Source of the DNA: Gemmatimonadota bacterium
Lineage (GTDB): Bacteria > Gemmatimonadota > Gemmatimonadetes > Longimicrobiales > Gaopeijiaceae
NCBI GenBank assembly: GCA_022563405.1
Contig: JADFNK010000012.1
Span: 1-42,330, forward strand
Length of the DNA: 42,330 nucleotides
Direction: 5' to 3'
Of this stretch, positions 32,407 through 40,827 are shown in pieces (positions within the stretch are counted from its first letter, which is position 1; every line of letters starts with the position of its first letter). The notes beneath the pieces are model-generated. The model did no database searches. It worked only from the letters and a program-made list of their open reading frames with translations, and had not been told where the DNA came from. The translations under genes were made by a program, and so were the position numbers.

Positions 32407-35301
32407 GTGTTCCTCGGCTGGGACCACCCGGCGCTGCCGACGGCCGCGGCCCACCTCATCGAGCACTACATCGAGGGGAGCGTGGCGGACCTCCGCCGCG
32501 CCACCATCGTGCTCCCGGGACGGCGTGCTCGCCGTCGTGTCATCGAGCTCCTGCTTGACGAGGCCGAGGTCCGGGGCGCCACGCTGATCCCGCCTGAAGC
32601 CACCACCGTGGGCGGCCTTCCCGAGCTGCTCCACACCAGTCCGAAACCTTTCGCGGATGAGGTGACCTCGCGCCGAGCCTGGTCCCGAGCTCTTCGGGAT
32701 GTGGATCGCGAGGCCGTCGAACGGGCGTTCCCCCACCTTCCGGAGAGCGAGAGTCCCACCGAGTGGGACGAGCTTGCGGGCCTGCTGGCCGGGCTCCACG
32801 AGACGTTAGCTCGTGAGGGTCGCCCGTTCGGGGACGTGGTGAAGATGTGCCGTTCGGGCCTTCTCTTCGACGACGGAGCGCGCTGGCAGGGACTGGCTCA
32901 GGTGCAGAGAGAATACCTTCAGCTCCTGGAGCGGTCCGGCCTGGCCGATCGCTTCGAGACTCGCCGCCTAGCACTCGAGTCCGAGCTGCCCCCATTCATC
33001 GGCGATATCTGGCTCGTCTCTATTGTGGAGCTGCCCGATGTGACCCGGCGGCTCCTGGAAGCGAGCGGCGCCACCGTGCGCGCACTCATTCATTCACCGG
33101 CGGAGCTCAGCGACGGGATCGACGCCGCCACCGTATTCGACAACTTCGGCCTGCCCTCGGCGGACTACTGGGAGCGCGCGACGGTTCCGGTGACCGATCA
33201 GATCCTGACCGTGGTGGAGCGGCCGGTCGATCAGGCGGAGGCCGTCATGGACGGCTTGGCCGGCCTCGGGGGTGCGTACTCGGCGGAAGAGATCGTGGTG
33301 GCGGTTCACCGCGAATCGGAGGTGGTGCCGTATCTGGGGCAACGCCTGGAGGCCCGGAACGTCACTGCCCGCTACGCGGCAGGAACACCTCTGTTGCGCA
33401 CGGGCCCCGTTCGCCTGCTCCAGGCCGTCGCGGACTACGTGAGCGATCCCACCTTTCAGGCCCTCGCAGCCCTCCTCCGTCATCCCGATGCGGGGCCCTT
33501 GACGGGGCCCACCGCTGCCGTTGCCGCCGGGATCGAGGCCATCGAGGTGGCCGACAAGTACTTCATGGACCACCTCCCTTTCAGGGTTCGGGGGGAGATC
33601 CCCCGGGGACAACGAGGGGCAGCCCTGTTTCCTCCGGTGTTGCGAGCCATCGAGCGGGAAGGACCGCTCCGCGCCTTCGGCGGCAGAAAACCCCTGTCGG
33701 AGTGGATGCCCGTCGTGATGGACGTCCTCCTGAAGGCCTACGGCGAATCGGAGCTCGATCGGAGCAGACCTGCCCATCGGCGGCAGCTGGACGCGCTCAT
33801 GGGTATCCAGGTGGTGGCAGCGTCACTCGCCGCGATACCGGAAGGGTTGGACGAGACGTGCTCCGGTGCCGAAGCCATTCGAATGCTGCTGGTGGAGCTT
33901 CGTGAAGAGGCGCTCCCGCCGGATCCCGGTCGGAACGCCGTGGAACTTCTGGATTGGCTCGAGCTCCCGCTGGATGACGCGCCGGTCGTCATGATCACCG
34001 CCTTCAACGAGGGCTTCTTGCCCGAATCCGTCAGTGGGCATGCGTTCTTGCCCGATGCACTTCGAACTCGCCTCGGCCTCCCCGACAATCGGAGCAGGCT
34101 GGCAAGGGACGCATACCGTCTCACGACGGTGCTCCACTCGAAGGAGTCCGTCCGTATCATCACGGGACGCCGTACCTCGCAGGGAGACCCGCTCCGGCCC
34201 AGTCGTCTCATGTTCCGGATCCCGGAAGAGCAGATGCCGGCGCGCGTATTGCGTTTCCTGGAGAGAGCCCGAGGGGGAGATCGTGGTAGCAGTCTGGCCT
34301 CCCTCGGCCTCGAGCCGGGCGCTCAGAGCCGGTTCACCGTGCCACCCGAGGAACTGATCGAGTTGGGAGAGGACGAGGTCCCGACCGGCCTGGCGGTCAC
34401 CGGGTTCAGGGCTCTCTTGAAGGACCCGTACCGATTCGTCCTGGAGAAGGTGTACGGCCTCCGTCGCCTGGACGACACTGCGCGTGAGCTCGACCCGATG
34501 GGCTTCGGAAACCTGGCACACGAAATACTACACCGTTTCGGTTTGCTGGCATTGGAGTCACCACCGAAGGTCGACGTGTCCAGCGAGTCGGAAGTGGCCC
34601 GCTCGTTGATGGATCTCCTCGACGACGATCTTTCGACCCGCTTCGGAGAGGACGCCATGCCCGCGGTCCAGCTCCAGGCGGAGCAACTCAAGATGCGGTT
34701 TCGAGCCTTCGCCGAGCGGCAGGCACAGTGGGCGGCGCAGGGATGGAGGATCGTGGCGGTGGAGTGTAAGGGACACGACGTTCCCTTCGACGTTGATGGC
34801 ACACCCTTCTTTCTCCGCGGTCGTATCGATCGCATCGACCACAACCCGGCCACCGGTGAGTGGGCGGTGCTCGATTACAAGACCGGGGCGTTCGTGGATC
34901 CCCCCGAGAAAGCCCATAGGAAAAGCCGCGGTCAAGATCACCAGTGGATCGATCTCCAACTACCTCTGTACCGACGCCTCCTCTCCGGGATCTTCGACGG
35001 AGAGGGGCTGCGGGTCATCGATATCGACGTGGACGATACCGAGCAGAGCCGGATCCACTTCGGATTCGTCTCGCTCCCTCAGGAAGTAGAGGAAACCGCG
35101 TTCATGATCGCCGACTGGACCGAGGAGGACTTCGCGTCCGCGGAGACCGCGGCTCGGGAGGCCGTGCGGCACCTTCGAGAGGGCAGTTTCAAGTTCGATC
35201 CGAACGTGACGAGGGTGACCCAGCCCGGGCAGGACCCCCTCGAGCCGCTTCTCGCCGTGGGATGGCGAGCTGTGAGCGAGCTTGAGGAACCAAAGTCTTG
35301 A
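32407..35301 (+). CDS. addB: AddB-like PD-(D/E)XK helicase-nuclease subunit
   Basis: The 964-residue protein has the AddB/RexB layout: an N-terminal inactive-helicase part starting VFLGWDHPALPTAAAHLI and ATIVLPGRRARRR. A Walker A lysine motif is absent. VVMITAFNEGFLPES (near 530) and GLPDNRSRLARDAYR are typical of the family. The C-terminal nuclease spans about 660-960, with GNLAHEILHRF, then GRIDRID, WAVLDYKTG and QWIDLQLPLYRRLL (the D...DYK...Q...Y active site). I see no iron-sulfur cysteine cluster, so it resembles alphaproteobacterial-type AddB. With AddA it resects double-strand breaks. The start is uncertain: GTG 32407 lacks a good ribosome-binding site and the open frame extends upstream. 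Its stop overlaps the addA TTG start (TTGA). Confidence 0.85.
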   Translation: MFLGWDHPALPTAAAHLIEHYIEGSVADLRRATIVLPGRRARRRVIELLLDEAEVRGATLIPPEATTVGGLPELLHTSPKPFADEVTSRRAWSRALRDVDREAVERAFPHLPESESPTEWDELAGLLAGLHETLAREGRPFGDVVKMCRSGLLFDDGARWQGLAQVQREYLQLLERSGLADRFETRRLALESELPPFIGDIWLVSIVELPDVTRRLLEASGATVRALIHSPAELSDGIDAATVFDNFGLPSADYWERATVPVTDQILTVVERPVDQAEAVMDGLAGLGGAYSAEEIVVAVHRESEVVPYLGQRLEARNVTARYAAGTPLLRTGPVRLLQAVADYVSDPTFQALAALLRHPDAGPLTGPTAAVAAGIEAIEVADKYFMDHLPFRVRGEIPRGQRGAALFPPVLRAIEREGPLRAFGGRKPLSEWMPVVMDVLLKAYGESELDRSRPAHRRQLDALMGIQVVAASLAAIPEGLDETCSGAEAIRMLLVELREEALPPDPGRNAVELLDWLELPLDDAPVVMITAFNEGFLPESVSGHAFLPDALRTRLGLPDNRSRLARDAYRLTTVLHSKESVRIITGRRTSQGDPLRPSRLMFRIPEEQMPARVLRFLERARGGDRGSSLASLGLEPGAQSRFTVPPEELIELGEDEVPTGLAVTGFRALLKDPYRFVLEKVYGLRRLDDTARELDPMGFGNLAHEILHRFGLLALESPPKVDVSSESEVARSLMDLLDDDLSTRFGEDAMPAVQLQAEQLKMRFRAFAERQAQWAAQGWRIVAVECKGHDVPFDVDGTPFFLRGRIDRIDHNPATGEWAVLDYKTGAFVDPPEKAHRKSRGQDHQWIDLQLPLYRRLLSGIFDGEGLRVIDIDVDDTEQSRIHFGFVSLPQEVEETAFMIADWTEEDFASAETAAREAVRHLREGSFKFDPNVTRVTQPGQDPLEPLLAVGWRAVSELEEPKS

Positions 35302-38300
35302 GAGACTCTGGTTTCCAGGATCCCCCTCGGGAATTGATTCTCGCCTCCGCCGGATCGGGCAAGACGTACTACCTGTCCAGCCGCATCCTCGGCCTGTTGG
35401 CGATGGGGGTACCACCCGGTGAGGTGCTGGCCACCACCTTCACCCGGAAGGCGGCGGGTGAGATCCTGGAGCGAGTGCTCCTGCGACTCGCAGAAGGCGC
35501 TTCGGATCCCGCGAAGGCCCGGGAGTTGGGCAGGGACGCCCATCCAAGTCTCACGCGACCGGAGGAGTGCCGGGGGCTGCTGGGCCGATTACTCGGCAAC
35601 CTGCACCAAATGAACGTCGGCACCTTGGACGCGTTTTTCATCCGGGTGGCTCGGAGCTTCTTCTTGGAACTCGGGCTGCCACCGAGATGGACCATCGCCG
35701 ACGAGCCGACCCAGGACCGCATTCGTACCGAAGCTGTGTTGGTCGCGATAGCCGAGGCCGACCGGGCGCAGCTGGTGGAACTACTCCGAATGCTGAACCG
35801 AGACGCCGCCCATCGGCAGGTCCACGCCAGCCTTCTCGAGAAGGTGGACTCACTGCTCGCCATTCGGCGGCAATTGGACCCGAGGGCGGCGGATCCCTGG
35901 GCGCCGGACTTCGGTGTGACTGAACAATTTTCCCCCGACACACTCCGCGACAACGCCCAGGCACTGGCCACCCGTCTACTCGAGCTCGAGGTCCCCTCGA
36001 CCCAACGGGGAGATCCCATGAAGCAGTGGGTTACGGCCCGAAACAACGCCTCCGAGGCCATCTCGAGGCTCGACTGGGATGCCGCCTTCGGGACGGGTAT
36101 CGGCACCAAGGTCCTTGCGGAGGAGGACTCGTTCAGCAGCAAGACCATTCCTCCGGAGTTCGTCGAGAGCTTTCGTGAGGCGATCAGACTGGCTCGGATC
36201 GATCTCGCCCCCAAGCTCCGCCGCGAGGCTCGCGCGTTGGGTCGGCTGGCCGAACTCCTGGAAGCCGCGTTCGACAAGGTCCAGCGCCGTGTCGGGGCAT
36301 ACCGATTCGACGACATTACCTACCTGCTGGGCGGGCCGGACCCATCTGGGAACCGCGAAGACTTGGGCTACCGCCTCGACCAGCGCATACGGCACCTCCT
36401 GCTCGACGAGTTTCAGGACACTTCTCTGGAGCAATGGAGGGCCCTTCAGCCGCTTGCCCACGAACTGTTGTCCGGACATCTCGATGAACGCGCTGGTGTC
36501 ATCGTGGCCGACCCCAAGCAGTCGATCTATGGCTGGCGGGGCGCGCGTCCCGAACTCGTGCACCAGGTCGGCGAGGCCTATGGCCTGACCCGAGCCACCT
36601 TGGACACGTCGTGGCGGTCGAGCCCAGTGATACTCGACTTCGTGAGCGATGTGTTCCGGGATCTTCCGACCAACCCGGCCATCGCAGACATCGATGTGGG
36701 CCCGAGGGTGGCGTCGGCCTGGATGGAAGACTTCACGGAGCTCGCCGCCGCTCGCGAACTCCCCGGTCACGTGTGTGTCCATCTGGCACCGCCTGCCCCC
36801 GAGGGTGGGAAGGGAGCGATTCGACCCAGCCTCCTCCGTCGTGCCGCCCAGATCGTGAAACGGTTACACGAGCAGATCCCGGGCCGAAGTATCGGTGTTC
36901 TGGCCAGCCGAAACAGGGTGGTGGGCTACCTCATGGACGAGCTTCGGGCCGCCGGCGTTCGGGCCAGCGGGGAGGGTGCGTCGTACTTGACCGATACGGC
37001 ACCCGCCAATGCGATACTCTCTCTCCTCCGGTTGGCCGACCATCCGAGCGATCCCTCGGCTCTCTACCATGTGGCGCTGACGCCCCTGGGCGAGCTCGTT
37101 GGACTCCGGGACCGGGAGGACATGGGAGCCGCACGCGCTCTGGCGTCCCGTATCCGGATCCGACTCCTTGCGGATGGTTATGGCCGGACCCTCGGCAAAT
37201 GGGTCCATGGTCTGGCTCCATCGTGCGACGCCATGCAGGTCCAGCGACTGCTTCAACTCGTGGAACTGGGCCACCGATGGGACGAGCGCGCGACCCTCCG
37301 ACCGACCGACTTCACCCGGTACGTGGCTTCTGAATCCGTAGAGGATCCCTCGTCCGCGCGGGTGCAGGTAATGACCATCCACCAATCGAAGGGGCTGGAG
37401 TTCGACGCGGTCGTGCTCCCCGAGTTGTACGCCTCCCTGGCACCTGACAGAGGAGAGGCGCTGATCCCCAAGCGTGATGCCGACACAGGCCGGGTGGTAC
37501 AGGTGTACCCGGGCATGTCGAAGGAGAAACTAGCGTTATTTCCCGAAGCCGATGTCGCGGATCAGGAGCTGCGGTCCGCCGACCTACGAGACAGAATAAG
37601 CGTTCTGTACGTGGCACTCACACGGGCGAAGTATGCGCTGCACCTGATCCTTCCCCCGGAGGGCGGTACGAAGAAACACGGGGCCGGGTTGATCCGTGAA
37701 GCGCTGTTGTTGGAAGACGCGAAAGCCACCGATACAGAGGTCTTGATGGAGCGGGGGGATCCCCTGTGGTTCGATCGGCTGGAGGGGGCGGTCGAACAAA
37801 CAGATGACGAGACACCGCTGAAAGCGGGCGACGAGACACCCCTGAAAGTGGGTGACGAAAGACCGCGGGAAGAGGGCGAGCCAAGCCCGCCGCTATTCCG
37901 ACCCTCCACCTCCGGACCCGGTCGAAACCTGGCCCGACGGAGCCCGGCGAGCCTCGAGGGCGGGACCCACGTGGATCTGTCGTTCGCCCTTCGCCTCGAT
38001 GCGGCCTCCGGCCTCCGGCGGGGACAGGTGGTGCACGCGTGGTGCGAGACGATCGGGTGGATCGAGGACGGGGTCGTCGACGACGATGTACTCAGAGCGA
38101 TCGCTCAGGAGAAAGCGCCCGAGATGAATCTCGACCAAGTGGGGAGCCTGATCGGGGAGTTCCGCGGCTGGCTGCAGGCGGAGCCCATCCGGAACGTGTT
38201 GAGCCGAGGGGCCCATCCATCCGAGCCGGGCACATCAGTACGCGTCGAAAACGAACTTCCCTTCGTCCGCAGAATGGCGGACGAGATTCAGGAGGGGTTC

Positions 38301-38546
38301 ATCGACCGTCTGGTGCTGATCGAGCGCGATGGCCAGGTCATAGAGGCCGACATCCTGGACTTCAAAACAGACGCCATCGAAACCGATGACCAAGAGACGG
38401 TCGCCGCCCGAACCGAGTACTACAGGCCGCAGATCGCCGCCTACCGAAGCGTGGTGCGGGAGCAGTACGGGCTGGCCGAGAGCGACGTCAGCGGGAAGCT
38501 GGTGTTTCTCGCAGCAGGGGTGGTCAGGAAGGTGGCGGGAGGGTAA
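35298..38546 (+). CDS. addA: AddA-like UvrD-family helicase-nuclease
   Basis: The 1082-residue protein is an SF1A helicase with a C-terminal RecB-type nuclease. Helicase motifs: Walker A ASAGSGKT at 16-23, TTFTRKAAGE (Ia), LLLDEFQDTSLEQW near 365-378 (motif II), DPKQSIYGWRGARPEL (III), SWRSS (IV), MTIHQSKGLEFDAVVLPEL near 690 (V) and VLYVALTRAKYAL (VI). The nuclease motif GFIDRLVLI...ADILDFKTD and the following RPQIAAYRSVV lie near 1010-1060. A Pro/Glu-rich linker with three tandem 8-residue repeats separates the halves. It starts at TTG 35298, overlapping addB, and its 3' end overlaps the histidine kinase on the other strand by 23 nt. Confidence 0.9.
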   Translation: MRDSGFQDPPRELILASAGSGKTYYLSSRILGLLAMGVPPGEVLATTFTRKAAGEILERVLLRLAEGASDPAKARELGRDAHPSLTRPEECRGLLGRLLGNLHQMNVGTLDAFFIRVARSFFLELGLPPRWTIADEPTQDRIRTEAVLVAIAEADRAQLVELLRMLNRDAAHRQVHASLLEKVDSLLAIRRQLDPRAADPWAPDFGVTEQFSPDTLRDNAQALATRLLELEVPSTQRGDPMKQWVTARNNASEAISRLDWDAAFGTGIGTKVLAEEDSFSSKTIPPEFVESFREAIRLARIDLAPKLRREARALGRLAELLEAAFDKVQRRVGAYRFDDITYLLGGPDPSGNREDLGYRLDQRIRHLLLDEFQDTSLEQWRALQPLAHELLSGHLDERAGVIVADPKQSIYGWRGARPELVHQVGEAYGLTRATLDTSWRSSPVILDFVSDVFRDLPTNPAIADIDVGPRVASAWMEDFTELAAARELPGHVCVHLAPPAPEGGKGAIRPSLLRRAAQIVKRLHEQIPGRSIGVLASRNRVVGYLMDELRAAGVRASGEGASYLTDTAPANAILSLLRLADHPSDPSALYHVALTPLGELVGLRDREDMGAARALASRIRIRLLADGYGRTLGKWVHGLAPSCDAMQVQRLLQLVELGHRWDERATLRPTDFTRYVASESVEDPSSARVQVMTIHQSKGLEFDAVVLPELYASLAPDRGEALIPKRDADTGRVVQVYPGMSKEKLALFPEADVADQELRSADLRDRISVLYVALTRAKYALHLILPPEGGTKKHGAGLIREALLLEDAKATDTEVLMERGDPLWFDRLEGAVEQTDDETPLKAGDETPLKVGDERPREEGEPSPPLFRPSTSGPGRNLARRSPASLEGGTHVDLSFALRLDAASGLRRGQVVHAWCETIGWIEDGVVDDDVLRAIAQEKAPEMNLDQVGSLIGEFRGWLQAEPIRNVLSRGAHPSEPGTSVRVENELPFVRRMADEIQEGFIDRLVLIERDGQVIEADILDFKTDAIETDDQETVAARTEYYRPQIAAYRSVVREQYGLAESDVSGKLVFLAAGVVRKVAGG
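37806..37877. repeat. Three in-frame 24-bp repeats in the addA linker
   Basis: Units at 37806-37829, 37830-37853 and 37854-37877 encode DETPLKAG, DETPLKVG and the diverged DERPREEG. They lie in the disordered linker between helicase and nuclease and are absent from the conserved folds. Confidence 0.93.
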
Positions 38547-39303
38547 TCGTGAAGGTCGAGCCCTTTCCCAGGACGCTCTCCATGGACAACTGCATCCCCA
38601 TCATCTCACATAGAGCACGGGAAAGGGCCAGTCCCAAACCCGAGCCTTGTTGGGCACGTGTCTTGGCCCCGTCTCCTTGCTCGAAGGCCAGGAAGATCGT
38701 CTTGGCCAACTCTGGCGCGACGCCCATACCCGTGTCCTCTACGTGAATCTTTCGGACCGTGGGCCCCTCCGCTTCCACACGGAGGATGATCGATCCCTCG
38801 TTCGTGAACTTGACCGCATTCCCGATCAGATTTCTCAGTACCTGACGAAGTCGCGACTCGTCCGCAGGGATGGGATCGAGGTTCGGAGGAACCACGGTGT
38901 GGGCCTCCACGTTCTTGTTCAAGCCAAAGTACTCTAGTTGGTCCAGTGTCTCTTCGATCAAGGGCTTCAGGTCCAGATCCTTCAGATTGACCGTCATCTC
39001 GCCCCTCTCGATTCGGTTCAGATCGAGGAGGTCGTTGATCAGGTCCAGCAGATGCATCCCGTTGAGCCGGATGCGTTGAAGATAGTCGAGTTCCCGGGGG
39101 CTCGAGTCGAACTTCTTATTCTTGAGCAGAACGTTGGTGAAGCCTAGCACAGAATTGAGGGGTGTACGCAACTCGTGGCTCATACGGTCGAGGAAGTCGA
39201 TCTTCGACCGGCTGGCCTCATCAACCCGTGGGCTGGCCAAATCGGCCGACCCCTCTTCGAGGCGAGGAGTCAACTCCTGGTCTTCGGTGGACTCGATGCT
39301 CAT
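38524..39303 (-). CDS. Soluble sensor histidine kinase
   Basis: The 259-residue protein has a HisKA domain with FLDRMSHELRTPLNSVLGF (phospho-acceptor His43) and a HATPase_c domain with RQVLRNLIGNAVKFTNEG (N box), DTGMGV (G1) and GSGLGLALSRA (G2). There is no transmembrane segment and only ~35 residues before the HisKA, so it has no sensor domain of its own and probably responds through a partner. No response regulator is adjacent. The ATG at 39303 follows a GAC-rich stretch. The 3' end overlaps addA by 23 nt on the opposite strand. It is divergent from the CNNM gene. Confidence 0.9.
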   Translation of the reverse strand: MSIESTEDQELTPRLEEGSADLASPRVDEASRSKIDFLDRMSHELRTPLNSVLGFTNVLLKNKKFDSSPRELDYLQRIRLNGMHLLDLINDLLDLNRIERGEMTVNLKDLDLKPLIEETLDQLEYFGLNKNVEAHTVVPPNLDPIPADESRLRQVLRNLIGNAVKFTNEGSIILRVEAEGPTVRKIHVEDTGMGVAPELAKTIFLAFEQGDGAKTRAQQGSGLGLALSRALCEMMGMQLSMESVLGKGSTFTITLPPPS

Positions 39304-39459
39304 GTCGTCGTCGTCGTTCCCGGTTCATCACGTCCGGCGGGGGATGGTCGAAACCCTCTTACCATGTTGCGATGTGCGCTATGCAAAATCAAATACATGA
39401 GGGCGTCGGAGCGCACCCCTGACGTATCGCTAAGAAAAACCGACACGCCGACCCGGTCG

Positions 39460-39479
39460 CACCCCTTGTCTTCGGGGTG
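39460..39479. promoter_or_regulatory. Hairpin or dyad in the divergent kinase/CNNM region
   Basis: CACCCC (39460-39465) pairs with GGGGTG (39474-39479) across an 8-nt loop. It lies 24 nt before the CNNM start codon and could be an operator or 5'-UTR hairpin. No T run follows. Confidence 0.4.
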
Positions 39480-39503
39480 TAAACACTCCGATACTCACAG
39501 TAT

Positions 39504-40748
39504 ATGGTAGAGCTGCTCTGGATCCTCGGAATTTCTCTTTTCATCTCCTCCCTCTGCTCCGTCCTAGAGGCCGTTCTCCTGTCCGTCACACACTCGTACG
39601 TCGAGGTGTTGAAGGACCAGGGGTCGAAGGCAGGCCACTACCTCCATGTGATGAAGCAGAAGATCGACGAGCCGATCGCCGCGATCCTCACGCTCAACAC
39701 CATCGCCCATACGGCGGGGGCTACGCTCGGAGGATGGTGGGCCGTCAGAGTGTTCGGCGCGCAGGTGATCGTTGGATTCACAATCGTTCTCACGCTCGTC
39801 CTCCTGACTTTTTCGGAGATCATCCCGAAGACGATCGGCGCCACGTACTGGAAGCAGTTGGGTGCGCCAGCCGCCCACGTGTTGTGGTGGATGGTGATCG
39901 TCATGAAACCCATCTTGATCCCACTCAATCTTTTCAGCCAACTCCTACGGGGCAAGAAGGGCTCTACCGTCAGCCGAGCAGAGCTGGAGGTGCTCGCCGA
40001 AATCGGGTACAGCGAAGGCACCATCGACGAGGACGAGTGGCAGGTCGTGACCAACGTGATGGGGCTCGGCGAAGTCACCCTGGGCGAGGTGATGACACCC
40101 CGGACCGACATGGTAGCGATCTCCCTGGAGTCGACCGTCGAGGCAGCCATCGGGGTCATGCTGGACGAGGGGCACCTCCGCCTCCCAGTGTATTCGGAGT
40201 CGATTGACAAGATCGAGGGGCTGCTGGTCGCCCGGGACCTCTGGAGGGCACACCGCGACGGCGTCACCGAAATCTCTCAGATCCTGAGGCCGATTCAGTT
40301 CCTGCCGACGACCAAGCTGGTGGAGGATCTGATCCCCGAAATGCGCGACCAAAGGGCCAAGATGGCCATCGTCATCGACGAGTTCGGAGGCACCGCGGGG
40401 CTCGTTACGCTCGAGGATCTCATCGAAGAGATCGTCGGAGAGATCCAGGACGAGCATGAAGAGGATGAGCCGCTGAGCTTCGAGGATCTGGACGACGGAA
40501 CGGTGCGCATCTGGGGGGGCGTCGCGGTGCGAGAGGTGAACGACCGATTGGACCTCGAGATCTCCGAGGAGCCCCATGACACCCTTGGCGGCTACGTCTT
40601 CGGGGTGTTGAACCGGATCGGGCGGGTCGGCGATGTCGTGGAGCTCGAGAACGCACAGCTTCGAATTACCCAGATGAGGGGTAGACGCGTCGAGTACGTC
40701 GTTCTGGTGCGTGACGCGCCCCTGACCGACGAGGCCGGCACGGGGTGA
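39504..40748 (+). CDS. CNNM/CorC-type transporter with CBS pair (hemolysin family)
   Basis: The 414-residue protein has an N-terminal DUF21/CNNM membrane domain (four hydrophobic segments within residues about 1-150, including LTLNTIAHTAGATLGG and FSEIIPKTIGATYW). A CBS pair follows (GEVMTPRTDMVAISLES near 198-214; LLVARDLWRAH; FGGTAGLVTLEDLIEEIVGEI near 292-312) and then a CorC_HlyC domain (IWGGVAVREVNDRLDLEI; GGYVFGVLNRIGRVGD). Family members are implicated in Mg2+/Co2+ or Na+ handling; the annotation hemolysin is historical. ATG 39504 is the first start after a short leader with a dyad at 39460-39479. Confidence 0.88.
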   Translation: MVELLWILGISLFISSLCSVLEAVLLSVTHSYVEVLKDQGSKAGHYLHVMKQKIDEPIAAILTLNTIAHTAGATLGGWWAVRVFGAQVIVGFTIVLTLVLLTFSEIIPKTIGATYWKQLGAPAAHVLWWMVIVMKPILIPLNLFSQLLRGKKGSTVSRAELEVLAEIGYSEGTIDEDEWQVVTNVMGLGEVTLGEVMTPRTDMVAISLESTVEAAIGVMLDEGHLRLPVYSESIDKIEGLLVARDLWRAHRDGVTEISQILRPIQFLPTTKLVEDLIPEMRDQRAKMAIVIDEFGGTAGLVTLEDLIEEIVGEIQDEHEEDEPLSFEDLDDGTVRIWGGVAVREVNDRLDLEISEEPHDTLGGYVFGVLNRIGRVGDVVELENAQLRITQMRGRRVEYVVLVRDAPLTDEAGTG

Positions 40749-40827
40749 ACGGTCATGCCCGGCGTAGCCTTGACCTGTTCAGATCTCGTGCTGCCTTACA
40801 TTCCCTCAACAGAGTAGAATGCGCGTT

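Noticed and set aside
32407-38546. AddAB pair as a possible new defence system
   Set aside because: All motifs fit a housekeeping double-strand-break helicase-nuclease; there are no defence neighbours or signs of transfer.
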